A stretch of DNA of 64,000 nucleotides. Origin: Hoeflea phototrophica DFL-43 (GTDB lineage Bacteria > Pseudomonadota > Alphaproteobacteria > Rhizobiales > Rhizobiaceae). Below the pieces are notes generated by a model. That model ran no database searches and was not told where the DNA came from. It saw only the letters and a list, made by a program, of their open reading frames with translations. Made by a program: the position numbers and the translations under genes. Within the stretch, counting starts at the first letter, position 1, and the number at the start of each line of letters is the position of its first letter. Shown one piece after another: positions 46,866 through 59,438 of this stretch. The stretch lies in assembly GCF_000154705.2 (NCBI RefSeq), contig NZ_CM002917.1, positions 2,560,461 to 2,624,460 of the forward strand. The letters run 5' to 3'.

Positions 46866-48077
46866 ATGGCAAAGATCAAGGTTGCAAACCCGGTCGTCGA
46901 TCTCGACGGCGATGAGATGACTCGCATCATCTGGCAGTTCATCAAGGAAAAACTGATCCTGCCCTATCTCGATCTGCCAATCGAATATTACGACCTTTCG
47001 GTGGAATATCGCGATGAAACCAACGACCAGGTGACCATCGACGCCGCCAACGCCATCAAGAAGCACGGCGTCGGCATCAAATGCGCGACCATTACGCCTG
47101 ATGAAGCCCGCGTCGAGGAGTTCGGCCTGAAGAAGATGTGGCGTTCACCCAACGGCACCATCCGCAACATCCTCGGCGGCGTGATCTTCCGCGAACCGAT
47201 CATCATGAACAACGTGCCGCGCCTCGTTCCCGGCTGGACCAAGCCGATCATCGTCGGGCGTCACGCTTTCGGTGACCAGTATCGCGCCACCGATTTCAAG
47301 TTCCCCGGCAAGGGCAAGCTGTCGATCAAGTTCGTCGGTGACGATGGCGAGACCATCGAACATGACGTCTTCGACGCACCATCGGCCGGCGTTGCCATGG
47401 CGATGTACAACCTGGATGATTCGATCCGCGATTTTGCCCGCGCTTCGCTCAACTACGCGCTGCAGCGTGGCGTGCCTTGCTATCTGTCGACCAAGAACAC
47501 CATCCTCAAGACCTATGATGGCCGCTTCAAGGATCTGTTCCAGGAGATCTTTGATGCCGAGTTCAAGGAAAAATACGACGAAGCCAAGATCTGGTACGAG
47601 CACCGACTGATCGACGACATGGTGGCTGCCGCCATCAAGTGGTCCGGCGGCTATGTCTGGGCCTGCAAGAACTATGATGGCGACGTCCAGTCCGACATCG
47701 TGGCCCAGGGCTTTGGTTCGCTCGGCCTGATGACATCGGTCCTGATGACACCCGATGGCAAGACCGTGGAAGCCGAAGCCGCCCACGGCACGGTGACCCG
47801 TCACTACCGCCAGCACCAGAAGGGCGAGGAAACCTCGACCAACTCGATCGCCTCGATCTTCGCCTGGACCCGTGGCCTCGCCCACCGCGCCAAGCTTGAC
47901 GACAATGCCGAACTGGCCACCTTCGCCGACACACTCGAGAAGGTCTGCATCCAGACCGTCGAATCCGGCTTCATGACCAAGGACCTGGCGCTGCTGATCG
48001 GCCCCGACCAGCCCTGGCTGTCGACCACCGGGTTCCTCGACAAGATCGACGAGAACTTGCAGAAGGCCATGGCCTAA
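46866..48077 (+). CDS. icd: NADP-dependent isocitrate dehydrogenase
   Basis: The 403-residue enzyme is the dimeric, eukaryote-like type of NADP-IDH common in alphaproteobacteria. It begins [23 protein letters not shown], has [35 protein letters not shown] with the substrate-binding serine, and the cofactor region [14 protein letters not shown]. It oxidises isocitrate to 2-oxoglutarate in the TCA cycle. The ATG follows an A-rich leader. A near-perfect terminator lies 98 bases after the stop. Confidence 0.96.
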   Translation: MAKIKVANPVVDLDGDEMTRIIWQFIKEKLILPYLDLPIEYYDLSVEYRDETNDQVTIDAANAIKKHGVGIKCATITPDEARVEEFGLKKMWRSPNGTIRNILGGVIFREPIIMNNVPRLVPGWTKPIIVGRHAFGDQYRATDFKFPGKGKLSIKFVGDDGETIEHDVFDAPSAGVAMAMYNLDDSIRDFARASLNYALQRGVPCYLSTKNTILKTYDGRFKDLFQEIFDAEFKEKYDEAKIWYEHRLIDDMVAAAIKWSGGYVWACKNYDGDVQSDIVAQGFGSLGLMTSVLMTPDGKTVEAEAAHGTVTRHYRQHQKGEETSTNSIASIFAWTRGLAHRAKLDDNAELATFADTLEKVCIQTVESGFMTKDLALLIGPDQPWLSTTGFLDKIDENLQKAMA

Positions 48078-48174
48078 ACGCCGATCTAAGGCAGGGTCAC
48101 CCGGCCCACTCGCAGCCCTCAACGGACTGTGAGTAGAAACCGTGGCTCAGCCGGTCGTTTTGACCAGATTCATG

Positions 48175-48209
48175 CCGGCGCGGATGTTCATCATCTGCGC
48201 CGGTTTTTT
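48175..48209 (+). terminator. Rho-independent terminator after icd
   Basis: Stem CCGGCGCGGATG pairs with CATCTGCGCCGG with one G-T pair and is closed by a short TTCAT loop. TTTTTT follows on the plus strand. Located about 100 bases after icd. Confidence 0.9.
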
Positions 48210-48544
48210 CATGGGCTTCCGGGAGGGCCCGCAGCAATACGCTGCGTTGATGTTCAAGTCCGGAATTGTGAAATCGAGCCCAATCGCAGCCGAGCCATAC
48301 GGATCGGTCTTGAGCGCCAACGGCCAATCGCATTGTTTGCAGCAACAGGAACGCTCACAACCTTAGATATATTTCAACCCAAAGCAAAAAACCGGATGCA
48401 AAGCAGATATTGCCATTATAATTCAGGTCCAAAAAATTATTTCTGCAAAATAATTGGTACTTTCTCGTGGTGAACCGGAAAGTAAACCGTACCTTAACCG
48501 GCTGATGTCATTTTCTGCGAACCAACTCGCAGCGGGCATGAGCA
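48210..48544. other. Gene-free, AT-rich region before the GGDEF gene
   Basis: This stretch has no supported gene; short frames in it look like noise. It becomes AT-rich from 48360 to 48480. A TAAA-N7-TTAAC sequence at 48483-48498 resembles the alphaproteobacterial CtrA box TTAA-N7-TTAAC with one mismatch. It may be the promoter region of the DUF1883-GGDEF gene. Confidence 0.45.
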
Positions 48545-49567
48545 TTGAAAACGTATCCTCGTTACAAACGATATGATCTTGGCAAGCAAGCAGCCGGAAC
48601 CGTGGTCGAAGTCGTGTTGTCCTGCATCAACAATGTGCGGCTGATGGATCACGCCAATTTCCAACGGTATTCCGATCAGAAGCCGTACAAGTGCATCGGC
48701 GGCAGAATTGAGAAATCGCCGGTCCGCTTCACCATTCCCCTGAACGGGCAATGGCACGTGGTGGTTGACAAGATCGGCTTTCAAACGCTCGCAAATTCCA
48801 ATGTGCGCGCCATCGTGCCTGCGAGCTCGAAATCCGCGTCATCCAGTGCAGCGAAATCCCGGGCCGTCTCCAACAACGTCCAGGGCGTGTATGAGGCAGA
48901 GCGGCCAGATTCCGAGGCGCATGTGGTCACGCGCATCATCAACGAGCTCAACACATACAAGCAGATCGCCAACACCGACATGCTCACCGGTCTGGCCAAT
49001 CGCCGGGCCTTCGACATTCAACTCGAAGGCATTTACAACGAGCCAGGGAAACTCCCGCAAACGGCGCTGATCATCTGCGACATTGACCACTTCAAATCAT
49101 TCAACGACACCTACGGCCATGCGATTGGCGATACAGTCCTCAAGACTGTTGCAGAGACCATTCGCGAAAGCCTGCCTGCAAACGCAACTCCTGCACGAAT
49201 CGGTGGCGAAGAATTCGCGATCATCGTCGAGAAAGCCAGTCTTCAGCAGGTGCAGTTGATCGCGGAAACCGCCCGCCGGGCCATTGAAGACCGGATGTTC
49301 ATCGATGAGGAATCCGGAACCGATTGCGGCAAGGTGACGATTTCGATGGGCATCTGCTTGGCCGATGTGGCCGCAAAGATGAGCGAGCTTTACCAGAAAG
49401 CCGACCTGGCGCTTTACGCCTCAAAGAAAAGCGGACGAAACCGTTGCACGGTCTTTGACGAAAGCATGATCGATCAGCAGGAAAATCAGGAGCCCGCCCC
49501 CCCAAACAGCCGACGGCGGCAGGGCAGCCGGAATCCGGTCCGCAAGGAAATCGAACTCCGGCTCTGA
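48545..49567 (+). CDS. DUF1883-GGDEF diguanylate cyclase
   Basis: The 340-residue protein fuses a DUF1883 domain (about residues 1-82; YDLGKQAAGTVVEVVLS, VRLMDHANFQRYSDQK, IPLNGQWHVVVDKIGFQ) to a GGDEF domain (about 140-310). The catalytic motif is GGEEF at residues 220-224, with TDMLTGLANRRAFD and CDIDHFKSFNDTYGH intact, so it is likely an active diguanylate cyclase. The inhibitory RxxD site is absent before GGEEF (the sequence is PANATPARIGGEEF). The start is TTG; no in-frame ATG lies upstream before a stop. The DUF1883 domain is otherwise known beside TIR domains. Confidence 0.85.
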   Translation: MKTYPRYKRYDLGKQAAGTVVEVVLSCINNVRLMDHANFQRYSDQKPYKCIGGRIEKSPVRFTIPLNGQWHVVVDKIGFQTLANSNVRAIVPASSKSASSSAAKSRAVSNNVQGVYEAERPDSEAHVVTRIINELNTYKQIANTDMLTGLANRRAFDIQLEGIYNEPGKLPQTALIICDIDHFKSFNDTYGHAIGDTVLKTVAETIRESLPANATPARIGGEEFAIIVEKASLQQVQLIAETARRAIEDRMFIDEESGTDCGKVTISMGICLADVAAKMSELYQKADLALYASKKSGRNRCTVFDESMIDQQENQEPAPPNSRRRQGSRNPVRKEIELRL

Positions 49568-49750
49568 GCCAGATCGCGTGCAAATTGTGTTCAATTTAGC
49601 GCAAAAATGGCACCCTTTCAAAGCGTTAAAGCGTGTTTTGTGAGCCCGATCGGGGTCACCGCATTGTCGGGCGTTGCCCGATCATAATGGACTCTTCTTT
49701 TTGTCGGGAGGTTGCCGCCGCACCCACAAGGGGCGCGGCAGCACGCGCGA

Positions 49751-50602
49751 TCACGCAAGCGGCATGCAGATCTCAGTCACCAGTTCAGCGGGAGCCGTAT
49801 TCATCGGTGAGTTGAGATATTTTTCAACAGCCGGAGCCGCAGCTGCACTCTCACCGCTATCGGCCAGCCAGGCACCATAGAACCATTGATAGGCTTTGGG
49901 CAGTTCGGCATAAGCGCCCTTGTGCTGCAAAACGGCGTAGCGCCCGGCCAGAATGTCAAACCGGTCAAAACCTCCGGCCACATCCAGACCAGGCGAGACG
50001 ATCATGCCCGCAAGCGATCTGCACTCTTCAGGGGCCGTTATATCGGGGTCGGAAAAATAGGCCGCGGCAATGGCCATGGCCTGGCTCGCAAGGTTGGCTG
50101 GCCCCACCTCGGCATAGAACTTCTCGAACGCCGAACCGATTTCCGTATAGGGACCGGTATGTTCAAACCCGACGAGTTTTGCCGGGCCCATTTCTTCAAT
50201 GCGGACATCATACATGGTGTCACTCTCCTGCCATTCAGGGTTTTCGTAGCGCCGGTGACCGCCCTCGGCGCGATAACGAAACGGTGGCAGACCATAATCA
50301 GCCTTGAAGGCCTGGCTGAATGCACGGCTGTTGGTGTAGCCACTGCGCGCCACGATCTGCTCTATGGCCAGAGTGCCATTGGCGAGTTCCGCAGCCGCGC
50401 GGTGCAACCGCAGCCGCCTGACCGTCTGCCACACGGTTTCTCCTGTCAGACCGCGATAGGTGCGATGCCAGTGAAAGCGGGAGAGACAGGCGATGTCGGC
50501 AAGATCATCCAGATTGAGCGGCCCATCGAGATTTTCGTGGATATGTTTGCGCACCCGCTCGAGCCGTTCCCGGTAATCAGCAATGCCGTTGTTCTTCGCC
50601 AT
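49751..50602 (-). CDS. AraC-type regulator with GyrI-like effector domain
   Basis: The 283-residue protein has two HTH motifs in residues about 12-110: LNLDDLADIACLSRFHWHRTYRGLTGE and EQIVARSGYTNSRAFSQAFKADYGLPPFRYR. The C-terminal half (residues 125-280) is a GyrI-like small-molecule-binding domain, with DVRIEEMGPAKLVGFEHTGPY and FDILAGRYAVLQHKGAYAELPKAYQWFYG. Proteins of this Rob/Sox type respond to drugs or metabolites; target genes are unknown. It is separated from alaS by a hairpin. Confidence 0.9.
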   Translation of the reverse strand: MAKNNGIADYRERLERVRKHIHENLDGPLNLDDLADIACLSRFHWHRTYRGLTGETVWQTVRRLRLHRAAAELANGTLAIEQIVARSGYTNSRAFSQAFKADYGLPPFRYRAEGGHRRYENPEWQESDTMYDVRIEEMGPAKLVGFEHTGPYTEIGSAFEKFYAEVGPANLASQAMAIAAAYFSDPDITAPEECRSLAGMIVSPGLDVAGGFDRFDILAGRYAVLQHKGAYAELPKAYQWFYGAWLADSGESAAAAPAVEKYLNSPMNTAPAELVTEICMPLA

Positions 50603-50710
50603 GCCATTCCCTTCCGTCGGTCACCGCTTTTCAAGCACGGAGTAAACGCAGAAATCTTGCTGACTTGCCCTCCAGCGCAAAACCATCGCAATGCTATCAG
50701 CCAAACGCGA

Positions 50711-50738
50711 CAACGCCCGGGGCGAGGCCCGGGCGTTG
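50711..50738 (-). terminator. Strong hairpin after alaS
   Basis: An 11-base-pair perfect stem (CAACGCCCGGG / CCCGGGCGTTG) with a six-base loop, 33 bases after the alaS stop. There is no long T tract on the minus strand, so it could be a processing or partial terminator structure. Confidence 0.55.
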
Positions 50739-50770
50739 TAAAACACCCAACAGCTTTTACGGCCGGAGCA

Positions 50771-53425
<2,655 letters not shown>

Positions 53426-53557
53426 GTTCTGCCCTTTGCCTGACCTGCCGGGCCACATCGTGGACCGGTCAAAATTCTGCCGCCCGAACCAGCGGACCGC
53501 CGCTTTTATCGCCCGCCCTGCATGCTGTCCAGACGTCAGAGATAAGGCCAAAACGCG

Positions 53558-53593
53558 AAAACCGGCCGCCATCCAGAAACAGATGGCGACCGG
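53558..53593 (-). terminator. Terminator of recA
   Basis: Minus-strand stem CCGGTCGCCATC / GATGGCGGCCGG closes an eight-base loop and is followed by TTTTCGCGTTTT. It lies about 54 bases after the recA stop, before alaS. Confidence 0.85.
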
Positions 53594-53646
53594 CCCTCAA
53601 AATCATCGGTGAAACAGGTCCTATTCAGGCCCTGTTCAGGCCTTTC

Positions 53647-54729
<1,083 letters not shown>

Positions 54730-54788
54730 TCCGTCCACCTTTAGGTTATCGTGCCGTTGCAGGCAATGAGTGTTCATTTGCTGTATTT

Positions 54789-54803
54789 GTACACCATTTG
54801 TTC
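54789..54803. promoter_or_regulatory. Candidate LexA (SOS) box upstream of recA
   Basis: GTAC-ACCATTT-GTTC fits the alphaproteobacterial LexA consensus GTTC-N7-GTTC with one mismatch. It lies 60 bases upstream of the recA ATG, where SOS operators are expected. It was found by eye only. Confidence 0.5.
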
Positions 54804-54973
54804 CAACCGCACAACCCCACCTCAACTCGCTGAAAGATAATGCATAATTATCCCGTGTTCTATATATGTTTCGAAACAGCAGCCGGTTTCGCGCCCCACC
54901 GTTGGCCACCACAGGCCATTGGCTGCAGCGCGGCCGCGATTCGGCCACACCGCACCATCCGGGGAGGCTGATC

Positions 54974-55924
54974 ATGGCACGCATCCTTGCCATTGGCGGC
55001 GCCCATATTGACCGCACCGGCCGGCTCGACGCCGCGCACAGGCCCGGCGCTTCCAACCCTGGCCATTGGGAGAGCGTCCCTGGCGGCGGGGTCTTCAACG
55101 CCGCGCGCAATCTCGCCCGGCTTGGCCACCAGGTCACCCTTGTTTCGCCGCGCGGCGGTGATGGCGAAGCGGAGCTTGTGGCAGAGGCGGCAAGTGCGGC
55201 GGGCCTTGAGGATTGTCCCCTCACCTTTCTCGACCGCGCCACCCCGAGCTACACCAGCATCCTCGAACCCGATGGCAATCTGGTCACGGCGCTGGCCGAC
55301 ATGGCGCTTTACGACCTGATCCCGGCGCGCCGGCTGCTCACCGCGCGGTTCAGGTCGAGGCTGGAGCGGGCCGATCTTGTCGTTGCAGACGCCAATCTGC
55401 CCGAAAACGCCCTGACCGGACTGGCCGAAGCCGCCCATGCCAGCGGCGTGCCCTTGGCAGCGATTGCGGTTTCTCCGGCCAAGGTGGTGCGCTGGAAACC
55501 GGGCCTCAGCCGTCTGGCGCTGCTGGCCATGAACAGTGCCGAAGCCGCCACGCTCACTGCCCCCCTCACTGGCAAACAGCCTGAACACACCGCCGGATTG
55601 CAGCAGGCCCTGAAGGCGAGCGGCCTGACGAGCGGCTTGATCAGCGCCGGCGCCGGACCGGTCCTGGCCTTTGGCAAGGACGGCTCTCTCACGCTTGCCC
55701 CGCCCCCGCTGGATCACGTCAGCGATGTCACCGGCGCAGGCGATGCGCTGGCCTCGGGCTATCTCGATGGATGGCTCATGGGCGGTTCAATGCAGGACAA
55801 TCTCACCCGCGGCATCGCGCTAGCCCGCCTCACCGCCTCGGTGCGCGGCCCGGTCCGCACCGATTTGTCACTGGAATTGCTTGCCCAGGCGCTGGCCGCC
55901 ATGCCAAAGCCCACGCAAACCTGA
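54974..55924 (+). CDS. psuK: Pseudouridine kinase-like PfkB sugar kinase
   Basis: The 316-residue protein is a PfkB-family kinase: [47 protein letters not shown] and the catalytic [16 protein letters not shown]. The next gene encodes pseudouridine-5'-phosphate glycosidase, so it most likely phosphorylates pseudouridine. The ATG has GGGGAGGCTGATC upstream. The psuK name rests on the neighbour; the family alone would only support a sugar or nucleoside kinase. It is divergent from recA. Confidence 0.85.
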   Translation: MARILAIGGAHIDRTGRLDAAHRPGASNPGHWESVPGGGVFNAARNLARLGHQVTLVSPRGGDGEAELVAEAASAAGLEDCPLTFLDRATPSYTSILEPDGNLVTALADMALYDLIPARRLLTARFRSRLERADLVVADANLPENALTGLAEAAHASGVPLAAIAVSPAKVVRWKPGLSRLALLAMNSAEAATLTAPLTGKQPEHTAGLQQALKASGLTSGLISAGAGPVLAFGKDGSLTLAPPPLDHVSDVTGAGDALASGYLDGWLMGGSMQDNLTRGIALARLTASVRGPVRTDLSLELLAQALAAMPKPTQT

Positions 55925-55947
55925 ATCTCTCAAACGGAGCCTTCCCC

Positions 55948-56871
55948 ATGTCCGGGTCAATCCAGATCGAATCCACGCCCGAGGTCGCCGATGCGCTGAC
56001 AGCCGGCCACCCGGTCGTCGCACTCGAATCCACCATCATCACCCATGGCATGCCCTGGCCGGGCAACCGCGACATGGCACTTGAAGTCGAAGCCGCCATT
56101 CGCACCGAGGGTGCGGTTCCCGCCACCATCGCCGTGATTGACGGCAGGCTGCATGCCGGGCTCAGCCAGGCGGCCATCACCGAACTGGCCCAGGCCAAAG
56201 ACGTGATGAAGCTTTCGCGCGCGGATTTCGCCTTCGCCCTCGCAGAACGCCGCACCGGCGCCACCACGGTCGCCGCCACCATGATGGCGGCGCAACTGGC
56301 CGGCATTTCGGTGTTCGCCACCGGCGGCATTGGCGGCGTGCACCGCGGTGCGGAAGAGAGCTTTGACATCTCCGCCGATCTCGACGAATTGGCCCGCACC
56401 CCGGTGATCGTCGTCTCCGCCGGCGCCAAGGCCATACTCGACATCCCCAAGACGCTCGAGGCGCTGGAAACCCGCGGCGTGCCGGTGGTGGCCTTCGGCC
56501 AGGACGAAATGCCGGCCTTCTGGTCGCGCAACTCCGGCCTTGCAGCCCCCTTGCGGCTTGATGATCCCGCCGCGATCGCCCGGTTCGAGCATACCCGGCG
56601 GGCACTCGGCGGCCATGGCGGCATGCTGATCGCCAATCCGGTGCCTGAAGCCGACGAGATCGAAGCACCGGTGATCAACGCCCATATCGAAACCGCCTTG
56701 CGGCGGGCAATTGACAAGGGCATCGAAGGCAAGGCCGTGACCCCGTTCCTGCTCGGTGAAATGCTCGAACTGACAAACGGCGAGAGCCTCAAGACCAACA
56801 TCGCGCTGGTGCTCAACAATGCCCGCCTCGCCGCCCGCATTGCCGTTGAACTGACACAGGCATCCGATTGA
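55948..56871 (+). CDS. psuG: Pseudouridine-5'-phosphate glycosidase
   Basis: The 307-residue enzyme splits pseudouridine 5'-phosphate into uracil and ribose 5-phosphate. It is recognisable from PVVALESTIITHGMPWPGNRDMALEVE, the lysine region KLSRADFAFALAERRTGATTVAATMMAA and GIGGVHRGAEESFDISADLDEL. The start is the ATG preceding SGSIQIES. It follows psuK after 23 bases. Together the genes degrade pseudouridine from RNA turnover. Confidence 0.95.
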   Translation: MSGSIQIESTPEVADALTAGHPVVALESTIITHGMPWPGNRDMALEVEAAIRTEGAVPATIAVIDGRLHAGLSQAAITELAQAKDVMKLSRADFAFALAERRTGATTVAATMMAAQLAGISVFATGGIGGVHRGAEESFDISADLDELARTPVIVVSAGAKAILDIPKTLEALETRGVPVVAFGQDEMPAFWSRNSGLAAPLRLDDPAAIARFEHTRRALGGHGGMLIANPVPEADEIEAPVINAHIETALRRAIDKGIEGKAVTPFLLGEMLELTNGESLKTNIALVLNNARLAARIAVELTQASD

Positions 56872-56914
56872 ACACTTGCCCCGCCTGCCGTCACCACCCC
56901 AAAGGACACTCTCT

Positions 56915-57157
56915 ATGAAGACCACCCGACGCACCGGCAGCACATTCGAGCGCGCCGAAGCCGCTTTCAAGGCCGCCACCACCAAGCCGGTGGAACCCGC
57001 AGCCGTCCCCAGGGCCACCACCGTGCCCGAAGGCAAGGAAATGGTCTCGATCCGGCTCGACAACGCGGTGCTCGCGCATTTCCAGGAAGACGGCCCCGGC
57101 TGGCAGGACCGCATCAACGCCGCCCTGCGCAAGGCTGCGGGGCTGGATGGGGAATAG
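56915..57157 (+). CDS. BrnA-like antitoxin (orphan)
   Basis: The 80-residue protein has a disordered polar N-terminus and a C-terminal motif MVSIRLDNAVLAHFQEDGPGWQDRINAALRKA that fits the BrnA antitoxin family (ribbon-helix-helix type). BrnA normally neutralises the RNase toxin BrnT encoded directly upstream. No BrnT-like frame exists between this gene and psuG, which lies 43 bases upstream. It may be an orphan regulator co-opted as a DNA-binding protein. A terminator-like repeat region follows. Confidence 0.8.
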   Translation: MKTTRRTGSTFERAEAAFKAATTKPVEPAAVPRATTVPEGKEMVSIRLDNAVLAHFQEDGPGWQDRINAALRKAAGLDGE

Positions 57158-57204
57158 GCATCGCCTGAGCTGACTTTTATCCCGATTTATGACCGTCGCC
57201 GTTC

Positions 57205-57347
57205 CGTCATCCCGGCCTTGAGCCAGACAAGCGAAGCGACGTCGTCGCCTCCGGGATCCAGCCGACCCGGCCTCCGCCGGGCCGAAAGACTCTATTCAGC
57301 CCAAGGGCTTGGGCTGGCTGGATGCCGGATCAGGTCCGGCATGACGG
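57205..57347 (+). repeat. Palindromic intergenic repeat, copy 1 (RIME/REP-like)
   Basis: Starts CGTCATCCCGG and ends CCGGCATGACGG, with an internal core AGACAAGCGAAGCGACGTCG and a small hairpin TGCCGGA / TCCGGCA. Copy 2, in reverse orientation, is at 58325-58458. Elements of this kind are abundant between genes of Rhizobiales. The rest of the 311-base gap up to the OmpA gene holds only its terminator. Confidence 0.7.
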
Positions 57348-57402
57348 ATTGAAAAAGCCATTTCGCAACACCAGCAAATCTCTCACCACCCCCCACGCCC
57401 AC

Positions 57403-57434
57403 AAAAAGACCCGGCCACTTTCGCAGCCGGGTCT
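57403..57434 (-). terminator. Terminator of the OmpA-like gene
   Basis: Minus-strand stem AGACCCGGC / GCCGGGTCT with a ten-base loop, followed by TTTTTGTG. It lies about 35 bases after the gene's stop. Confidence 0.88.
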
Positions 57435-57468
57435 GATATCGCCTCAAACGATCTTGTGTCGACGCTGC

Positions 57469-58116
57469 TTAGCTCAGCGGCGAGATCTGGATTTCCACGC
57501 GGCGGTTGGCGGCGCGGCCGGCGTCGGTGCCGTTGTCGGCAATCGGGCGGCTTTCGCCGAAGCCCTGGGTGTAGAACCGGCGCGCATCATTGCCCTGCGA
57601 AATCAGGTAGCTCGACACCGACTGCGCCCGTTGCTGCGACAGCGTCAGATTGTAGCTGTCAGACCCGGTCGAATCGGTATGACCGGCAACATCGACCAGC
57701 GAGCGGTTGAACTTCTGCAGCACCAGCGCCACCGAGTTCAGCGTCTCATAGAACTGCGGCTTGACCGCCGACTGGTCGCTGTCAAACGTGATGTTGGACG
57801 GCATGTTGAGAATGATCTTGTCGCCCACACGGGTCACCGACACGCCAGTGCCCTGCAGCTGTGCGCGAAGCTGCGCTTCCTGCTGGTCCATGTAGCCACC
57901 AATGGCGCCACCGGCGAGCGCGCCGACGCCTGCGCCGATCAGCGCGTTCTTGCGGTCGTCGCCGCCGGCAAGCGTGCCAAGTGCCGCGCCGCCCAGCGCG
58001 CCCAACGCAGCACCACCGGCCAGATTGGAGACTTTCTGCTGACCGGTATACGGATCGGTCGTGCAGCCGGAAACGAAGACGGCGGCAATCGCCGCGATCA
58101 GGAGTTTGGATTTCAT
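57469..58116 (-). CDS. OmpA-family lipoprotein (glycine-zipper plus peptidoglycan-binding domain)
   Basis: The 215-residue protein has a lipoprotein signal with FVSGCTTDPYTG, a glycine-zipper region (GGAALGALGGAALGTLAGGDD), and an OmpA C-terminal peptidoglycan-binding domain: FDSDQSAVKPQFYETLNSVAL, DVAGHTDSTGSDSYNLTLSQQRAQSV and RRVEIQISPLS with the conserved Asp and Arg. It is like YiaD. It anchors the outer membrane to the wall. The ATG at 58116 is chosen over an upstream start. It lies between two inverted repeats. Confidence 0.9.
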   Translation of the reverse strand: MKSKLLIAAIAAVFVSGCTTDPYTGQQKVSNLAGGAALGALGGAALGTLAGGDDRKNALIGAGVGALAGGAIGGYMDQQEAQLRAQLQGTGVSVTRVGDKIILNMPSNITFDSDQSAVKPQFYETLNSVALVLQKFNRSLVDVAGHTDSTGSDSYNLTLSQQRAQSVSSYLISQGNDARRFYTQGFGESRPIADNGTDAGRAANRRVEIQISPLS

Positions 58117-58324
58117 GATGGCCCCTCTCGGCAAAACTCGAATTGCGAAGTCTAGCGGAAAATGCGGCAGGATGATGAATATTTTGTCACCCGGAAATTA
58201 ACCCTGTGCCGCGCGATGCTGCGCTCGGCCCTGCTCCGCCGCGACCGACCGGTCACTATGCCGCCGCCCCGGTCACCGTCTGTTTCCACACAATACCGCT
58301 CTTCTCATCCTCGCCCCCCACTCT

Positions 58325-58458
58325 CGTCATCCTCGGCTGCCGAGCCGAGGATCCATACTGTGATCCCTCCACGTGCCACATTGTGTGGAGAAATAACGGA
58401 ATGGATCCCAGCGGCAACGACGTCGCTACGCTTGTCTTGGTCGGGGCCCCGGGATGAC
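58325..58458 (-). repeat. Palindromic intergenic repeat, copy 2 (inverted)
   Basis: The reverse complement starts GTCATCCCGG and contains AGACAAGCGTAGCGACGTCG, matching the copy 1 core with a single difference over 20 bases. It ends with a perfect hairpin CCTCGGCT / AGCCGAGG. The surrounding gap (58117-58566) contains no supported gene; the 190 bases before the repeat must hold the OmpA-like gene's promoter. Confidence 0.7.
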
Positions 58459-58566
58459 AACGGCGGGGGCGTGTCATGACGGAAATTCGGTGTCGGCATC
58501 ATAACCCCGATCGCAGGAATCCATCGACAAGATGGACATGAAGAGTTCAGGTAAAATGGTCAGTTG

Positions 58567-59286
58567 CTAGCTTCTCTTCCAATTCACCGAGCTTAATAGT
58601 GAACGGATATCACGGCTAAGACTTGACCAAATTCGTTCGAATAATTGTTTGTTGCCCAGCCACCCCAACACCGCCTCCACCCGGCCCTTGGTCACCGGCT
58701 CATCGGTGATCGCAAGCGTAATCGAGGAGAGCGCGTAGCTGGGGCCGAAGTGGGCGGCGAGATCATCGGGATCGACGCGGGCAACGCTCGCCGGGTCATT
58801 GATGTCGGCGAAGGTGACCAGCAGCGGAGTGAGTTCGCGCGGCAGCTCCGTTGTTGCTCTGAGCGCTTCAAGCTGATCGTAGACCGCGGCGTCCTCTTCC
58901 TTGCTGAGCGGCTTTTTCGGTCGCGGGAAAAACGCCAGACGCCCGGTAAACTCGTTGTAGCCCTTGAGCAGCGCGAAAAGATACCGCCCTTGGCCCAGAT
59001 CGACCACCACCGCCTCACCCGAAAGAGAGCTGTTGCTTGCGCCGGCGCTGTCGCCGACGCCCGCCCATTTCGGCGTCATCTGGAACCATGCGGCGCTCAC
59101 CGCGCTGCCGCTGCGCGGCCCCTCCGATGTCTCGACCGTCACCGTGAGCTTCTGGTGCCAGGACCAGCTGCGGAACCCAAACATGTCACAGCCCGCCAAT
59201 GTCAGCATCAGGCAGGCGAGCAGACCAGCCCGGAAGACCGCGTGTGCGCCGCTGAACTGCGCGTGTCCATTCCACATCCGACTCAT
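58567..59286 (-). CDS. Hypothetical lipoprotein
   Basis: The 239-residue protein has a signal peptide with a lipobox, LMLTLAGCDMFG (cysteine about residue 33). The mature part contains KLTVTVETSEGPRSGSAVSA, GQGRYLFALLKGYNE and a C-terminal ITDEPVTKGRVEAVLGWLG. I recognise no named family, although similar lipoproteins occur in rhizobia. The ATG at 59286 is taken, with GGCGGGGAT upstream. It ends near the inverted repeat. Confidence 0.7.
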   Translation of the reverse strand: MSRMWNGHAQFSGAHAVFRAGLLACLMLTLAGCDMFGFRSWSWHQKLTVTVETSEGPRSGSAVSAAWFQMTPKWAGVGDSAGASNSSLSGEAVVVDLGQGRYLFALLKGYNEFTGRLAFFPRPKKPLSKEEDAAVYDQLEALRATTELPRELTPLLVTFADINDPASVARVDPDDLAAHFGPSYALSSITLAITDEPVTKGRVEAVLGWLGNKQLFERIWSSLSRDIRSLLSSVNWKRS

Positions 59287-59438
59287 CGCGATCCCCGCCC
59301 GTTGCAACCCTGAGACGAGCATCGAACGGGCCGCTATGCAACCCTGCACACACGGGAAGATGCGGATGTGGTTGATCGCCGGTTAGCGTGGACGGGAGTC
59401 TTCCCCGTCCAACCTGGGCATGCGCCCCATGCCCCGCC

